From contig NZ_KB913037.1 of the NCBI RefSeq assembly GCF_000384295.1, positions 2,275,975 to 2,339,974 on the forward strand: a DNA stretch of 64,000 bases, in the 5' to 3' direction. Origin of the DNA: Amycolatopsis balhimycina FH 1894. GTDB lineage: Bacteria > Actinomycetota > Actinomycetes > Mycobacteriales > Pseudonocardiaceae. A program made the position numbers and the translations under genes. Under the pieces are notes generated by a model. The model ran no database searches and had not been told where the DNA came from. It saw only the letters and a program-made list of their open reading frames with translations. Below are positions 46,273-55,927 of this stretch, one piece after another (within the stretch, counting starts at the first letter, position 1; every line of letters starts with the position of its first letter).

Positions 46273-46872
46273 TCAGCCGCGACGTAAAAGTTTCACGAGC
46301 TTGATCACCGCATCGGCAACAAGGTAGGTGCCGAACAGCGATGCCAGGATGACGGCGCCCAGTTCCAACGCTCCCAGCACCCGATTCGGCGTCTGGATGG
46401 CCACCGGGAAGCGCGCCCACCAGTAGATCGTCAGCATCAGGACGGCGACGACCACCCGGGTCACCAGCAGCGGCGTCGAGGTGCCCATGGCGTCGTTCGA
46501 GTCGATGTCCGACCGCGCCGAGGCCTCGAATTTCTTCGCGCTCGCGGCGAAGTCGGTGTTCGCTGCCGTAGTCTTGATCTTCCAAGCCTCATACGCATCG
46601 ACGACGTTGCTGTACAGATCGCTGGTCGCCTTCGTGCCGACGATCTCGATATGCGCCAATGCGTCGAGCATCTTGTCGCGGAGCTTCCGATGGTCCTCGA
46701 CTGTCTCGCAACGCGGTATTTTCGCCAGGCACGAAAACCCACGCGCGTAGGCCTCCCGCATGAGGTCCTGACTTTTCGCTCGCTTGCCCTGATAGGCGGT
46801 GACCATCGGCGCGACCACGGTGCCGGTCAGCCCGATGGCCGCACCCAACAGCGCTGCGGCTGCTGCGTCCAT
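46273..46872 (-). CDS. Membrane protein of unknown function
   Basis: 199 residues from ATG 46872, which follows GGGAGG at good spacing. One N-terminal hydrophobic segment (ALLGAAIGLTGTVVAPMV), a soluble, mostly helical middle of about 90 residues (KRAKSQDLMREAYARGF, KKFEASARSDIDSND), then two C-terminal membrane segments (VVVAVLMLTIYWWA and LGALELGAVILASLFGTYLV). No family is recognised. Codon use is less GC-biased than in neighbouring genes. Its neighbours are a broken AbiEii gene and gene-free DNA, so it may have arrived by transfer. A phage-defence or membrane-stress role would be guesswork. Confidence 0.75.
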   Translation of the reverse strand: MDAAAAALLGAAIGLTGTVVAPMVTAYQGKRAKSQDLMREAYARGFSCLAKIPRCETVEDHRKLRDKMLDALAHIEIVGTKATSDLYSNVVDAYEAWKIKTTAANTDFAASAKKFEASARSDIDSNDAMGTSTPLLVTRVVVAVLMLTIYWWARFPVAIQTPNRVLGALELGAVILASLFGTYLVADAVIKLVKLLRRG

Positions 46873-47153
46873 CAGCACCTCCCGGCCGCGTCGATCTGGT
46901 GATCATTAGTCGCTCCTGAGCCCGCTGGCGTTTCACGGAGCCAGACTGCGGCGTCATCGGCCCCGCTCTCGTCGGCAGACACCTGCGCCACTAGGTCGTG
47001 TTTCGTAGAGCGTCGATGTTGTGGCGTGTCGGTGATCGATAGCTGAAGAGGTCTCCGGTAGCGGCAGTGAGGCGGCATGACCTGACGACGTGCAGTGGGC
47101 GGTGCCTGGATCATCCGGCGCGCGTTGTTCAACGCTTCGAGAAACCGGTCGGC
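46873..47153. other. About 280 bases without a recognisable gene
   Basis: It lies between the membrane-protein start and the AbiEii remnant. Short frames exist but no domain is visible. It should carry the promoter of the membrane protein. A TAGGTCGTGTTTCGTAGAG stretch near 46993 has the look of an IS end, without a matching partner that I can find. Confidence 0.4.
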
Positions 47154-47381
47154 TTATAGCCCCGTCGGAGCAGCGAAGTCGAGGTCACCAGAGAACCGGG
47201 TATCGGCGAAGTACCCCTAGCGGAACGCGTTGCCGCCCTTGAGGACGAGCCGGTCGCTCGTGAGCGGGTCATCGCCATGCAGGCCAGCCAGCAGCCACCC
47301 GTACAGGTAGTCGCGCTGCACGTCGGCCGCATGCACCCCCAGGAGCTCGCTGGTGGCGTCGATTTCATCCCGGTCGATCAC
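47154..47381 (-). pseudogene. Truncated AbiEii-type nucleotidyltransferase (toxin family)
   Basis: From a GTG at 47381 the minus strand reads VIDRDEIDATSELLGVHAAD, then DYLYGWLLAGLHGDD and RLVLKGGNAFR, then an in-frame TAG at 47217-47219, and continues GYFADTRFSGDLDF before TAA at 47154-47156. KGGNAFR and RFSGDLDF are the signature of the AbiEii/AbiGii nucleotidyltransferase family (usually K-GG-T-A-L-R and R-F-S-x-D-x-D-F, with the metal-binding Asp pair). Only about 75 codons of a protein normally several times longer remain, with one internal stop. No AbiEi antitoxin gene is seen beside it. Confidence 0.82.
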
Positions 47382-47509
47382 CCGGGGATTTTCCTACCTC
47401 CGCTCCCTGCCCGCCAGTCGACTACAGCCCTGTGTCGGGCGAATAGTCCCCGGTCGGAGACGCGTTGCGATCGCTTCTGCGAATTGCGGGAGGCCGGACC
47501 GGGCTCCGG

Positions 47510-48103
47510 TCAGAGCAGGCCTTGGCCGCGGGCGTTGGCGATGAGCTGGGCCCGGTTGCGGGCGGCGAGTTTGTGCATCACCGTGCGCAGGTAGGTCTTG
47601 ACGGTGTTGATCGACAGGTTCAGCTCGGTGCCGATCTCGGGGTTGGTGTGCCCGGCCGCGACGAGCCGAAGTACGTCGTACTCGCGAGCGGTGACCGGCG
47701 TGGTGACGGAGGCGGGCGTGCCGTCGTGGAAGGCACCGGTGCGGGCGACGCTGCGGATCGCGTCCCGGATGGCCGTGCTGCCCGCGTGTTTCACCAGGAT
47801 GCCGCAGGCGCCGGCGGCCAGGGTCGGCGCCACGGCGGCGTGTTCAGGGAACGCGGTGAACAGCAGGATGCGGCTCTCCGGGCTGACCCGGTGCAGTTCG
47901 GGCACGACGTCGGCGGCGAGGCAGTCGGGCAGCCGCAGGTCGAGCAGCACGACGTCGGGTCGTTCCTCGGCGCAGACAGTGACCGCGGCGGCGCCGGTGC
48001 CCGCGCGGCCGACGACGACCATGTCGGGGTAGCGCTGCAGCTGGGCGGCCACGCCGTCGTGGACCACCGGGTGGTCGTCCACGATCACGATGCGGGTCAG
48101 CAC
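47510..48103 (-). CDS. NarL/FixJ-type response regulator
   Basis: 197 residues from a GTG at 48103 that overlaps the kinase stop by seven bases. The receiver domain has VIVDDHPVVHDG (acidic pocket), DVVLLDLRLPD with the phosphorylated Asp, and the Lys region ILVKHAGS; the LuxR helix-turn-helix is VTAREYDVLRLVAAGHTNPE and LNLSINTVKTYLRTVMHKL. It is the DNA-binding partner of the kinase encoded just upstream. The divergent hydrolase/ligase operon is the likely target. Confidence 0.93.
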   Translation of the reverse strand: MLTRIVIVDDHPVVHDGVAAQLQRYPDMVVVGRAGTGAAAVTVCAEERPDVVLLDLRLPDCLAADVVPELHRVSPESRILLFTAFPEHAAVAPTLAAGACGILVKHAGSTAIRDAIRSVARTGAFHDGTPASVTTPVTAREYDVLRLVAAGHTNPEIGTELNLSINTVKTYLRTVMHKLAARNRAQLIANARGQGLL

Positions 48104-49236
48104 GGCAGCCGTGCCCGCCAGATCGTGCCACCGTCCGGATCGGACACCACCCGCACCGAACCGCCCAGCCGGGCCAGCGCTTCGCCGGTGCTGGTGAGGC
48201 CGAGCCCCGGTGTGTGGCCCGGGCCGAGACCGACACCGTCGTCGTGCACCGCGATCGTCAGCCAGGGATCGCGTCGCTGCACCGAGACCGTGACGGCGCC
48301 GGCGTGGGCGTGTTTTTCGACGTTCAGCAGAGCTTCGCGGACCGCGGTGAGCAGGACGTCCGATCGGGACGGGGCGAGTTCGGGCGGGTCTTCGTCGAGG
48401 ATGACGAGTTCCGCGGGCAGGCCGGTGCGGTCGGCGAAAGCCGCGCAGTCGGCGCGCAGGGCGACCCCGAGCGCGAGCGCGGCCGGCGACGAGCGCAGCG
48501 TGCGCAACGAATCGCGCAGCGCGGTGGTCGCTTCCGCGGCCTGCGTCTGCAGCCGCTCGAGCCGGGCACGCAGTTCGGGGTCCGTCTTCGTGACCTCGGC
48601 GAGGTCGGCCATGCCGGACCCGATGGCGAACAACAACGCTCCGACGCTGTCGTGCAGGTCCGCCGCCATCCGCCGGCGCTCCTCGTGGACCGCGATCTCC
48701 CGGCTCAGGCGAGCGCGTTCGGCCACCGAAACCGCCAGCGCGGCCTGGGCCGCGACCGCCGAGGCGTGGTCGATGTCGCGGTCGCCGAACGTCCCGTCCT
48801 CCCGCGGGCCGAGGGCGAGGACACCCAGGGCTTCCCCGTCGCGCAGCAGCGGGACGGCCAGCACGCGCCGCACCTTTTCTCCTGCCATGTGCCGGTCGAA
48901 GTCGTGGGTGATTTCCTGGCTGCCGAAGTAGTCGTCCACCCACTCCGCGCGCCCGGCCTGGAACACCTTGCCGGTCAGGCCCGTGTTGGGCGGCACCTGG
49001 AGGGCGCGGAGCACGCCGGTCCAGTCGCCGGTGACCTGTTCGAGCGTCAGCACGCCGTCCGCGTCCGGACAGGCCGTCCACGCGACCTCCGAACCGTCGG
49101 CGAGCAGCGCCAAGGCGCGACGCAGCGCCTCGCCACGATCCAGCGCCGCGAGCAGGTCCGCGTACTGCTCCCCGAGCTCGAGGAGGGGGTGCGCCCGCAT
49201 GTCCACATCAAACACTTCCCCCACCGGCCCTGTCAC
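48097..49236 (-). CDS. GAF-domain sensor histidine kinase (HisKA_3 type)
   Basis: 379 residues if the GTG at 49236 is used; an ATG at 49200 would shorten it by 12. The first 190 residues are a GAF domain (LQVPPNTGLTGKVFQAGRAE, VRRVLAVPLLRDGEALGVLAL). The phosphoacceptor is the His of RRMAADLHDSVGALLFAIG, followed by the ATPase with REALLNVEKHAHAG (N box), VHDDGVGLGPG (G1) and GLGLTSTGEALARLGG. No membrane segment, so it senses a cytoplasmic signal. It pairs with the overlapping response regulator gene and is divergent from the CocE-like hydrolase. Confidence 0.93.
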   Translation of the reverse strand: MTGPVGEVFDVDMRAHPLLELGEQYADLLAALDRGEALRRALALLADGSEVAWTACPDADGVLTLEQVTGDWTGVLRALQVPPNTGLTGKVFQAGRAEWVDDYFGSQEITHDFDRHMAGEKVRRVLAVPLLRDGEALGVLALGPREDGTFGDRDIDHASAVAAQAALAVSVAERARLSREIAVHEERRRMAADLHDSVGALLFAIGSGMADLAEVTKTDPELRARLERLQTQAAEATTALRDSLRTLRSSPAALALGVALRADCAAFADRTGLPAELVILDEDPPELAPSRSDVLLTAVREALLNVEKHAHAGAVTVSVQRRDPWLTIAVHDDGVGLGPGHTPGLGLTSTGEALARLGGSVRVVSDPDGGTIWRARLPC

Positions 49237-49325
49237 GGGTCGCTACACCCGTTCGGGTGTGCCGGGGTGGCGCCGGGTCTGTCAGGGTCCGGTCGCTCTC
49301 ATCGGTGCGAGGAACGAGGCCACCA

Positions 49326-51008
49326 GTGCTTGACGTGACGATCGAACACGACGTGCCGGCCACCATGCGCGACGGCGTCGTGCTGCGGGCCGACGTGTAC
49401 CGGCCCTCGGCCGAGGGGCCGTGGCCGGTGCTGCTGGCCCGGCTGCCCTATGGCAAGAACCAGTCGTTGCTCGCCGCCGTGATGGACCCGGTCGGCAAGG
49501 CGCGGCGTGGCTTCATCGTCGTCGTCCAGGACACCAGGGGCCGCTTCGCCTCCGACGGCGAGTGGGAGCCGTGGACGCACGAGACGGACGACGGCTACGA
49601 CACCGTCCGCTGGGCCGCCGCGCTCCCCGGGTCGAACGGATCGGTCGGGATGTACGGGCCCAGCTACCTCGGCAACACCCAGTGGATGGCCGCGCTCGCC
49701 AAGCCGCCGGAGCTGAAGGCGATCTCGCCGATGGTCACCTGGGCCGAGCCCGACGACGGGCTCTTCGCCCGCGGCGGGGCGCAGGAACTCGGGATCACCG
49801 TGCCCTGGTCGCTCATGCAGGGCATCGACACGCTGCTGCGCCGGCACGCCGACGACCCGATGGCCCAGGGACAGGCACTCATGGCCCTGGTCGGCGACAC
49901 CGACGCGGTCGCGAACAGCACGTATTGGGAGCTGCCCGCCGGCCGCCACCCCGTCTTCGAACGGCACGGCATCCCGGAACTCGGCTTCGAACGCTCCCGC
50001 CGGGAACCCGAGTGGAGCGCGAACTGCCGCGTCGCCGGGCGACAGGCGGAAGTGGACCTGCCGAGCCTGCATTCCGGCGGCTGGTACGACATCTTCTGCC
50101 AGGGCACCCTCGACAACTACACGGCAATGCACGCGGCCGGCCGGACGGCGAACCTGATCATGGGCCCCTGGTCCCACACCGGGACCCTGGGGTACCTGGG
50201 CGACGTCAACTTCGGGCTGGCCGCGAGCACCGAACTCCTCGGCTTCCGCGGCCGGTTCGCCGACGTCGAACTCCGCTGGCTCCGCCAGTGGCTCGCACCG
50301 GACGACGCGGAGTCACCGCAGCCGGAGCTGCCGCCGGTCCTGCTGTTCGTCATGGGGATCAACCAGTGGCGCGAGGAGCAGGAGTGGCCACTCGCCCGCG
50401 CCGTCGACACCGGCCTGTTCCTGCGCGCGGGCAACCACCTCGCCTTCGAAGCCCCGGACGCCGGGGAAGGGACCGACGCGTTCGTCTACGACCCCGCCGA
50501 CCCGGTACCGACCACCGGCGGCGCACTGCTGATGTCGAACGAATTCCCGGCCGGTCCCTTCGACCAGGCCGAGGTCGAAGCCCGACCGGACGTCCTGGCC
50601 TACACGAGCGACCCGCTCGCCGAGGACCTCGAAGTCACCGGCCGCGTCCGGGCCCACCTCACCGCCGCGACCGACGCCCCGACGACCGACTGGGTCGTCC
50701 GCCTCTGCGACGTCGACACCCAGGGCGTGTCGCGGAACATCGCCGACGGGATCGTGCGCGCGGTGGCGACGCCGGGTGAGTTCACCGAGCAGGTCGTCGA
50801 CCTGTGGTCCACCAGCTACGTGTTCCGCGCCGGGCACCGCATCCGCGTGCAGGTCACTTCCAGCAACTTCCCCCGATGGGACCGCAACCTCAACACCGGG
50901 GACGGCCTGCGATCGCAAGCCGCCCACCAGGAAATCGCCCACGACGCGGCGCGGCTCTCCCGCATCGTGCTCCCCGTGATCCCGGCTTCCGCGGAAGGTC
51001 AGGCGTGA
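49326..51008 (+). CDS. CocE/NonD family hydrolase (X-Pro dipeptidyl-peptidase S15 fold)
   Basis: 560 residues from a GTG at 49326. The alpha/beta hydrolase domain has [28 protein letters not shown] and the nucleophile motif [13 protein letters not shown] (Ser in G-P-S-Y-x-G). The C-terminal jelly-roll domain ends with [20 protein letters not shown], typical of cocaine esterase and glutaryl-acylase relatives. It hydrolyses an ester or amide. The stop overlaps the next gene's GTG (GTGA), and that gene encodes an acyl-CoA ligase, so the acid freed here is probably activated at once. Confidence 0.92.
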   Translation: MLDVTIEHDVPATMRDGVVLRADVYRPSAEGPWPVLLARLPYGKNQSLLAAVMDPVGKARRGFIVVVQDTRGRFASDGEWEPWTHETDDGYDTVRWAAALPGSNGSVGMYGPSYLGNTQWMAALAKPPELKAISPMVTWAEPDDGLFARGGAQELGITVPWSLMQGIDTLLRRHADDPMAQGQALMALVGDTDAVANSTYWELPAGRHPVFERHGIPELGFERSRREPEWSANCRVAGRQAEVDLPSLHSGGWYDIFCQGTLDNYTAMHAAGRTANLIMGPWSHTGTLGYLGDVNFGLAASTELLGFRGRFADVELRWLRQWLAPDDAESPQPELPPVLLFVMGINQWREEQEWPLARAVDTGLFLRAGNHLAFEAPDAGEGTDAFVYDPADPVPTTGGALLMSNEFPAGPFDQAEVEARPDVLAYTSDPLAEDLEVTGRVRAHLTAATDAPTTDWVVRLCDVDTQGVSRNIADGIVRAVATPGEFTEQVVDLWSTSYVFRAGHRIRVQVTSSNFPRWDRNLNTGDGLRSQAAHQEIAHDAARLSRIVLPVIPASAEGQA

Positions 51009-52642
51009 ACGGCAGTTACGCCTCCGGCACTTCCGACGTGCCCTTGCTCGGCGACACCATCGGGGACAACTTCGACCGCACGGTCGCCGCGGACCCGGAT
51101 CGCGAGGCCCTGGTCGAGGTGCCGACGGGACGGCGGTGGACCTACGCGCAGCTGGGCGACGAGGTCGACGCCCTCGCTCTGGGGCTGCTGGAGGCCGGAG
51201 TCGCCAAGGGAGACCGGGTCGGCATCTGGGCGCCGAACACGGCCGAGTGGACGCTTCTGCAGTACGCGACCGCGAAGATCGGCGCCATCCTGGTCACCAT
51301 CAACCCGAGCTACCGGACGCACGAACTCGAGTACGTGCTGAAGCAGGCCGGGATCTCGGTGCTGGTGTCGGCACGCGAGTTCAAGACCTCCGACTACGCC
51401 GGGATGATCGAAGAGGTCCGCGGGAACTGTGCAGAGCTGCGTTCGGTGGTGCTGATCGGGACGCCGGAGTGGGACGGGCTGCTGGCGGCCGGTCGACGCG
51501 GGGACGCGGCCCGGCTGGCGAAGGCGCAGGCCGCGCTGTCCCCGGACGATCCGATCAACATCCAGTACACCTCCGGGACGACCGGCTTCCCCAAGGGCGC
51601 GACGCTGTCGCACCACAACATCCTCAACAACGGCTACTTCGTCGGCGAACTCTGCGGCTACACGGCCGACGACCGGGTGTGCATCCCGGTGCCGTTCTAC
51701 CACTGCTTCGGCATGGTGATGGGCAACCTGGCCTGCACCTCCCACGGCGCCACGATGGTCATCCCGGCGCAGGGCTTCGACTCGAAGTCCACTCTGGACG
51801 CGGTGGAGCGGGAGCGGTGCACGTCGCTCTACGGAGTGCCGACGATGTTCATCGCCGAACTCAACCACCCGGACTTCGCGGACTACGACCTGACGAGCCT
51901 GCGCACCGGGATCATGGCCGGGTCACCGTGCCCGGTCGAGGTGATGAAGCAGGTCGTGTCCCGGATGGGCATGGAGCAGGTCACCATCTGCTACGGCATG
52001 ACCGAAACCAGCCCCGTCTCGACCCAGACCCGCGTAGACGACTCGCTCGAACTGCGCGTCTCGACCGTCGGGCGAGTGCACCCGCACCTGGAGGTCAAGC
52101 TGGTCGACCCGGCCACCGGCCTGACCGTGCCCCGCGGCGAAGCGGGCGAACTGTGCACCCGCGGCTACTCGGTGATGCTCGGCTACTGGAACGACCCGGA
52201 GAAGACCGCCGAGGTGATCGACGCCGCACGCTGGATGCACACCGGCGACCTCGGAGTCATGGACGCAGACGGGTACGTCAACATCACCGGCCGGATCAAG
52301 GACATGGTCATCCGCGGCGGCGAGAACATCTACCCCCGCGAGATCGAGGAATTCCTCTACACCCACCCCGACATCGTCGACGCCCAGGTCATCGGCGTCC
52401 CCGACGTCAAATACGGCGAAGAGCTCTGCGCCTGGGTCAAGCTCCGCGATCGCGCCGGCGAGGTGACGGCCGAGAGCCTGCGCGCGTTCGCCACCGGGAA
52501 ACTCGCGCACTACAAGATCCCGCGGTACGTCCTGGTCGTCGACGAGTTCCCGATGACCGTCACCGGCAAGGTCCGCAAGATCGAAATGCGGGAGAAATCC
52601 ATCCGGCTCCTCGACCTCCGCGAAGCCGCGATCACGGCTTAG
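51005..52642 (+). CDS. Fatty-acyl/aryl-CoA ligase (AMP-binding)
   Basis: 545 residues. Adenylate-forming motifs are complete: [73 protein letters not shown] and the C-terminal Lys in [13 protein letters not shown]. It belongs to the FadD/AMP-binding ACS_2-like group acting on medium-chain or aryl-alkyl acids. It is translationally coupled to the CocE-like hydrolase. Its last 11 bases overlap the end of the convergent GntR gene. Confidence 0.93.
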   Translation: MNGSYASGTSDVPLLGDTIGDNFDRTVAADPDREALVEVPTGRRWTYAQLGDEVDALALGLLEAGVAKGDRVGIWAPNTAEWTLLQYATAKIGAILVTINPSYRTHELEYVLKQAGISVLVSAREFKTSDYAGMIEEVRGNCAELRSVVLIGTPEWDGLLAAGRRGDAARLAKAQAALSPDDPINIQYTSGTTGFPKGATLSHHNILNNGYFVGELCGYTADDRVCIPVPFYHCFGMVMGNLACTSHGATMVIPAQGFDSKSTLDAVERERCTSLYGVPTMFIAELNHPDFADYDLTSLRTGIMAGSPCPVEVMKQVVSRMGMEQVTICYGMTETSPVSTQTRVDDSLELRVSTVGRVHPHLEVKLVDPATGLTVPRGEAGELCTRGYSVMLGYWNDPEKTAEVIDAARWMHTGDLGVMDADGYVNITGRIKDMVIRGGENIYPREIEEFLYTHPDIVDAQVIGVPDVKYGEELCAWVKLRDRAGEVTAESLRAFATGKLAHYKIPRYVLVVDEFPMTVTGKVRKIEMREKSIRLLDLREAAITA

Positions 52643-53309
52643 CCGGCTGCCTACGGCGTCCGATGAGAACGTCGAAAGCTTCGCCGCGGTGGGCCGCGAA
52701 GAGATCGAGGGCGGTGTCCCGATCGCGGGCGCGCAGGGCGTCGGAGAGTTGCCGGTGTTCGGCCGGGACGCAGGTGAGGTAGCCCTCGGACTCGACGCCG
52801 ATGCGGGTCAGCAGGAACAAATACACCTGGGACCGGATCGCCTGCCACGCCTCGTTCAGCCGCCGGTGCCCCGATGCGGCGTAGACGGCGTCGTGGAAGT
52901 CGATGTCGCAGCCCACCATCTCATGCTCGTCCCGCGCCCGCTCCATCCGCTCCACAACCTGATCGATCGCCGTCAACTCGGCGTCCGTAGCGGTGGCGAT
53001 CACCAGCCGGACCGCGAGCTGTTCCAGCGCCGCACGCAGGCTGTCGAGCTCGGCGACGTCCTCATCGGACAACGTCGTCACCGTCGCACCACGATGCCAT
53101 TCACTGCGAACCAGACCCTCACGTTCCAACCGGAGCAGAGCCTCCCGGACCGGACCACGGCTCACACCCAACGCCGCCGACAGCTCGACTTCGCGCAACT
53201 GCGCACCAGGCGGGTAAGCACCACCGAAGATGGCGTCCCGGACCCGATCGGCAACCTCGTCGGCCAACCCCCGACGACGCGCGGGTACCACCCCACCCGG
53301 TCCACTCAT
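52632..53309 (-). CDS. GntR-family regulator, FadR subfamily
   Basis: 225 residues. The GntR helix-turn-helix is [20 protein letters not shown] and [20 protein letters not shown], followed by an all-helical FCD domain ([17 protein letters not shown] with the metal-binding Asp/His and a later [12 protein letters not shown]). FCD regulators bind carboxylic acids. It is divergent from a VOC gene and a strong palindrome lies between them. It could respond to the acid or acyl-CoA made by the neighbouring hydrolase and ligase. Confidence 0.92.
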   Translation of the reverse strand: MSGPGGVVPARRRGLADEVADRVRDAIFGGAYPPGAQLREVELSAALGVSRGPVREALLRLEREGLVRSEWHRGATVTTLSDEDVAELDSLRAALEQLAVRLVIATATDAELTAIDQVVERMERARDEHEMVGCDIDFHDAVYAASGHRRLNEAWQAIRSQVYLFLLTRIGVESEGYLTCVPAEHRQLSDALRARDRDTALDLFAAHRGEAFDVLIGRRRQPAKP

Positions 53310-53403
53310 CGCCGTCCTCCCTCTCGCAACGTTCCCCTTCAGCATGACCGTCGCCCACGGCCGCCGGCCGTGCGGGGGCTCACACCCGGATCACTTGCGC
53401 TCA

Positions 53404-53431
53404 CTTGTCACAATGTTAACATTACGACAAG
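53404..53431. promoter_or_regulatory. Near-perfect 28-bp palindrome, GntR operator candidate
   Basis: CTTGTC, two bases, AATGTTAACATT, two bases, GACAAG, all centred on one axis (12 matched pairs, two mismatched pairs). It sits between the GntR start (53309) and the VOC gene (53463), in an AT-rich island. FadR-type GntR proteins often use T-x-G-T-x-n-A-C-x-A operators, which this resembles. Confidence 0.7.
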
Positions 53432-53462
53432 AGCCAGGCCACCGGAAGGGACCACCACGAAA

Positions 53463-53894
53463 ATGACCGTCCTCGACTCACCCATCCCCCGCTTCCACCT
53501 CGCCATGCCCGTCGACGACCTGGCCGCCGCCCGCACCTTCTACGGCGACGTGCTCGGCCTGGCCCAGGGCCGCAGCGCCGAGACGTGGATCGACTGGAAC
53601 CTGCGCGGCCACCAGTTCGTCACCCACCTCGCGCCGGCGCGGCCCGAGCGGATCCACAACCCGGTCGACGGACACGACGTGCCCGTCCCCCACTTCGGCC
53701 TGATCCTCACCGTGCCGCAGTTCCAGGAACTGGCCGACCGGCTGCGCGCCGCGAACACCGAGTTCGTCATCGAGCCCTACGTCCGCTTCGAGGGGCAAAC
53801 CGGCGAACAGTGGACGATGTTCCTGCTCGACCCGGCCGGCAATGCCCTGGAGTTCAAGGCCTTCGCCGACGACTCCCAGGTCTTCGCCGCCTGA
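53463..53894 (+). CDS. VOC-family protein (glyoxalase/dioxygenase fold)
   Basis: 143 residues. The VOC fold is visible in [43 protein letters not shown] and [18 protein letters not shown], where His and Glu positions could bind a metal. It resembles single-domain glyoxalase-like proteins; the specific reaction is unknown. It is divergent from GntR and likely controlled by it. An NAD(P)-binding protein gene follows after 19 bases. Confidence 0.88.
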   Translation: MTVLDSPIPRFHLAMPVDDLAAARTFYGDVLGLAQGRSAETWIDWNLRGHQFVTHLAPARPERIHNPVDGHDVPVPHFGLILTVPQFQELADRLRAANTEFVIEPYVRFEGQTGEQWTMFLLDPAGNALEFKAFADDSQVFAA

Positions 53895-53913
53895 ACACCC
53901 CAGGAGAACAATC

Positions 53914-54579
53914 ATGAACGTGTTCGTCATCGGAGCCGCCGGAGGCATCGGAAACCGCCTCGCCCGGCTCCTCACCGCCCGCGGCGACACCGTCACCGGC
54001 ATGCATCGCAACCCCGCTCAGGCGGAAACCGTGCGCGACACCGGCGCCCGCCCGCTCAGCGGCGATCTCATCGAGGACACCGTGGACCAGCTCGCGGAGA
54101 AGATCAGCGGCCACGACGCCGTCGTGTTCTCCGCCGGCGCCCACGGAACCGGCATGGACAAGACCACGCTGATCGACGGCCACGGCCTCGAAAAAGCCGC
54201 CACCGCGGCCGCGCAGGCCGGAGTATCCCGGTTCGTCCTCGTCTCCGTGTTCCCGGACGCGTTGCGCGGCAACGACACCAGCGAGGGCTTCGAGCACTAC
54301 GTCAAGGTCAAGAAGACCGCCGAGGTGTTCCTGACCCACACCGACCTGGACTGGATCATCGTCCGCCCCGGCACCCTCCTCGACGAACCCGGCACCGGTC
54401 GCGTCACCGCCGGACCCGCCATCGAATACGGCGACATCCACCGAGACGACGTCGCCGCATTCATCGATGCAGCCCTGCACGAGCCCGCTCTCCGGCGGGT
54501 CATCGTCGAAGTCACCGCCGGAGACACCCCGATCGCCGAGGCTATCGACCGGTTGGCTACTGCGCGAACAGCGCGTTGA
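53914..54579 (+). CDS. NAD(P)-dependent atypical SDR (YwnB/BVR-B-like)
   Basis: 221 residues from ATG 53914 with CAGGAGAAC upstream. The Rossmann motif is VIGAAGGIGNRLARLL, and FVLVSVFPDALRG, DLDWIIVRPGTLLD and DIHRDDVAAFI are typical of SDR-a5 proteins related to biliverdin reductase B. It is probably an NADPH-dependent reductase or a redox sensor. It pairs with the VOC gene. Its last 23 bases overlap the end of the convergent sugar-binding protein gene. Confidence 0.9.
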   Translation: MNVFVIGAAGGIGNRLARLLTARGDTVTGMHRNPAQAETVRDTGARPLSGDLIEDTVDQLAEKISGHDAVVFSAGAHGTGMDKTTLIDGHGLEKAATAAAQAGVSRFVLVSVFPDALRGNDTSEGFEHYVKVKKTAEVFLTHTDLDWIIVRPGTLLDEPGTGRVTAGPAIEYGDIHRDDVAAFIDAALHEPALRRVIVEVTAGDTPIAEAIDRLATARTAR

Positions 54580-55906
54580 CCTGCTGATTCGCCGCCTTGA
54601 GCGAGTCCGGCTCGGCGGTGAGGCTCATGATCGCGTCCATCGCCGGGTTCATCACCGCCTGCAGCTCGGTCCAGTGCTGCGCCACCGGGGCCAGGTGCGT
54701 ACTGTTCTCGTCGATCGGCACCTGGAATGACGCTGTGTCGATGCCCTGCTTGGCGAAGGCGTCCTTCGAGACCTGTGCCGAGGACTCCACCGCGGGGAAG
54801 GCGACCCCTTCGGCCGCGGTCAGGTCCTGGCAGGCTTTGGAGCCAAGGAACGCCACCAGTTTCTTGGCTTCGTCAGGGTGCCGGGTTCCGGCCGCGATGT
54901 TGTCCGCGAGCCCGTTGAACATCGAAGCGCGCTGACCGTTCGGGCCGGCCGGCACCGGGGCGATCGTCGTCTTCACGCCCTTCATCTGGAAATAGGTCTT
55001 CGTGTTCCAGCTGCCCTCGGTGACCATCGCGTACTTGCCCGCGCCGTAGTTGTCGGGCTGGCGCCCCACCTTGCCGCCGCCGGCCACCTGGAGCGTCGGC
55101 AGGTACCCCTTCTTCGCCAAGGACTGGAACCACCCGATCGTCTCGAGGAACTTCGGATCGCCGTAGTTCCACCGGGTGCCCCACGGGTTCTTGTCGGAGT
55201 GGGTCCAGCCGTCACTGAAGGCGTACTGGCTCCATTCCGTCTGCCCGAACCCCCCGCCGGAAGCGTTGAGGCCCAGGCCGTACACCGCGACGTTCGCCTT
55301 GTCGAAGCCGGGCTGGTCGCCGCGGACGCCCTTCTTGTCGACCGTCAGGTGCGCGATCGTCTTCTCGAACGTCCCACCGTCCCGCGGATTCCAGGCCATC
55401 GTATTCAACTGCTGGGCCGTGATCCCGGCGTCGTCGAGCATCTTCTGGTTCGCAAAGACCGCGACGGTGTCGTAGTCCTTCGGAAGGCCGTAGCGCTTGC
55501 CGTCTTGGCCGACCCACAGGTCGGCCAGGCCCTTGCGGTAGCTCGACAGGTCCACCTGCTTCGACTCGACGACGTCGTCGATGGGCATGATCTGGTTCTG
55601 GCTCGCCAGCTCCGGGTAGTGGTTCAGGTGCGAGACGAACACATCCGGGCCTTCACCGGACACCAGACCCGCGGTGAGCGTGGTCCAGTAGTCGTCCCAC
55701 CCGTACTGGGTGATCTTGACCCCGATGCCCGGGTTCGCTTTGCTGAAGGCATCCGCGCACTTCTGGTACCCGGGCTGCTGCGCCGAATCCCAGATCCAGT
55801 AGTTCAGGGTGACGTCTCCGGAGCTGCCCGCCGTGCTCGAGCAGCCGGCCAGGACCAGGGCGCTCGCCGCGGCGGCGGCGACGAACCGGCTTCGTTGCCA
55901 CTTCAT
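54557..55906 (-). CDS. Sugar ABC transporter substrate-binding lipoprotein
   Basis: 449 residues. The N-terminus is a lipoprotein signal: basic residues, then AAAAASALVLAGC with lipobox Cys at about residue 22, so the protein is anchored outside the membrane. The rest is a family 1 binding protein (NYWIWDSAQQPGYQKCADAF, GPDVFVSHLNHYPEL, KYAMVTEGSWNTKTYF). It binds an oligosaccharide, likely alpha-galactoside given the GH36 gene in the operon. It is last in the gene order, whereas binding proteins often come first. Confidence 0.93.
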   Translation of the reverse strand: MKWQRSRFVAAAAASALVLAGCSSTAGSSGDVTLNYWIWDSAQQPGYQKCADAFSKANPGIGVKITQYGWDDYWTTLTAGLVSGEGPDVFVSHLNHYPELASQNQIMPIDDVVESKQVDLSSYRKGLADLWVGQDGKRYGLPKDYDTVAVFANQKMLDDAGITAQQLNTMAWNPRDGGTFEKTIAHLTVDKKGVRGDQPGFDKANVAVYGLGLNASGGGFGQTEWSQYAFSDGWTHSDKNPWGTRWNYGDPKFLETIGWFQSLAKKGYLPTLQVAGGGKVGRQPDNYGAGKYAMVTEGSWNTKTYFQMKGVKTTIAPVPAGPNGQRASMFNGLADNIAAGTRHPDEAKKLVAFLGSKACQDLTAAEGVAFPAVESSAQVSKDAFAKQGIDTASFQVPIDENSTHLAPVAQHWTELQAVMNPAMDAIMSLTAEPDSLKAANQQVNALFAQ

Positions 55907-55927
55907 CGGGGGTTCCTTTCCGCCGGG

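Noticed and set aside
46985..47010. Possible IS end (TAGGTCGTGTTTCGTAGAG) near the AbiEii remnant
   Set aside because: No matching inverted partner, target duplication or transposase frame could be found nearby.
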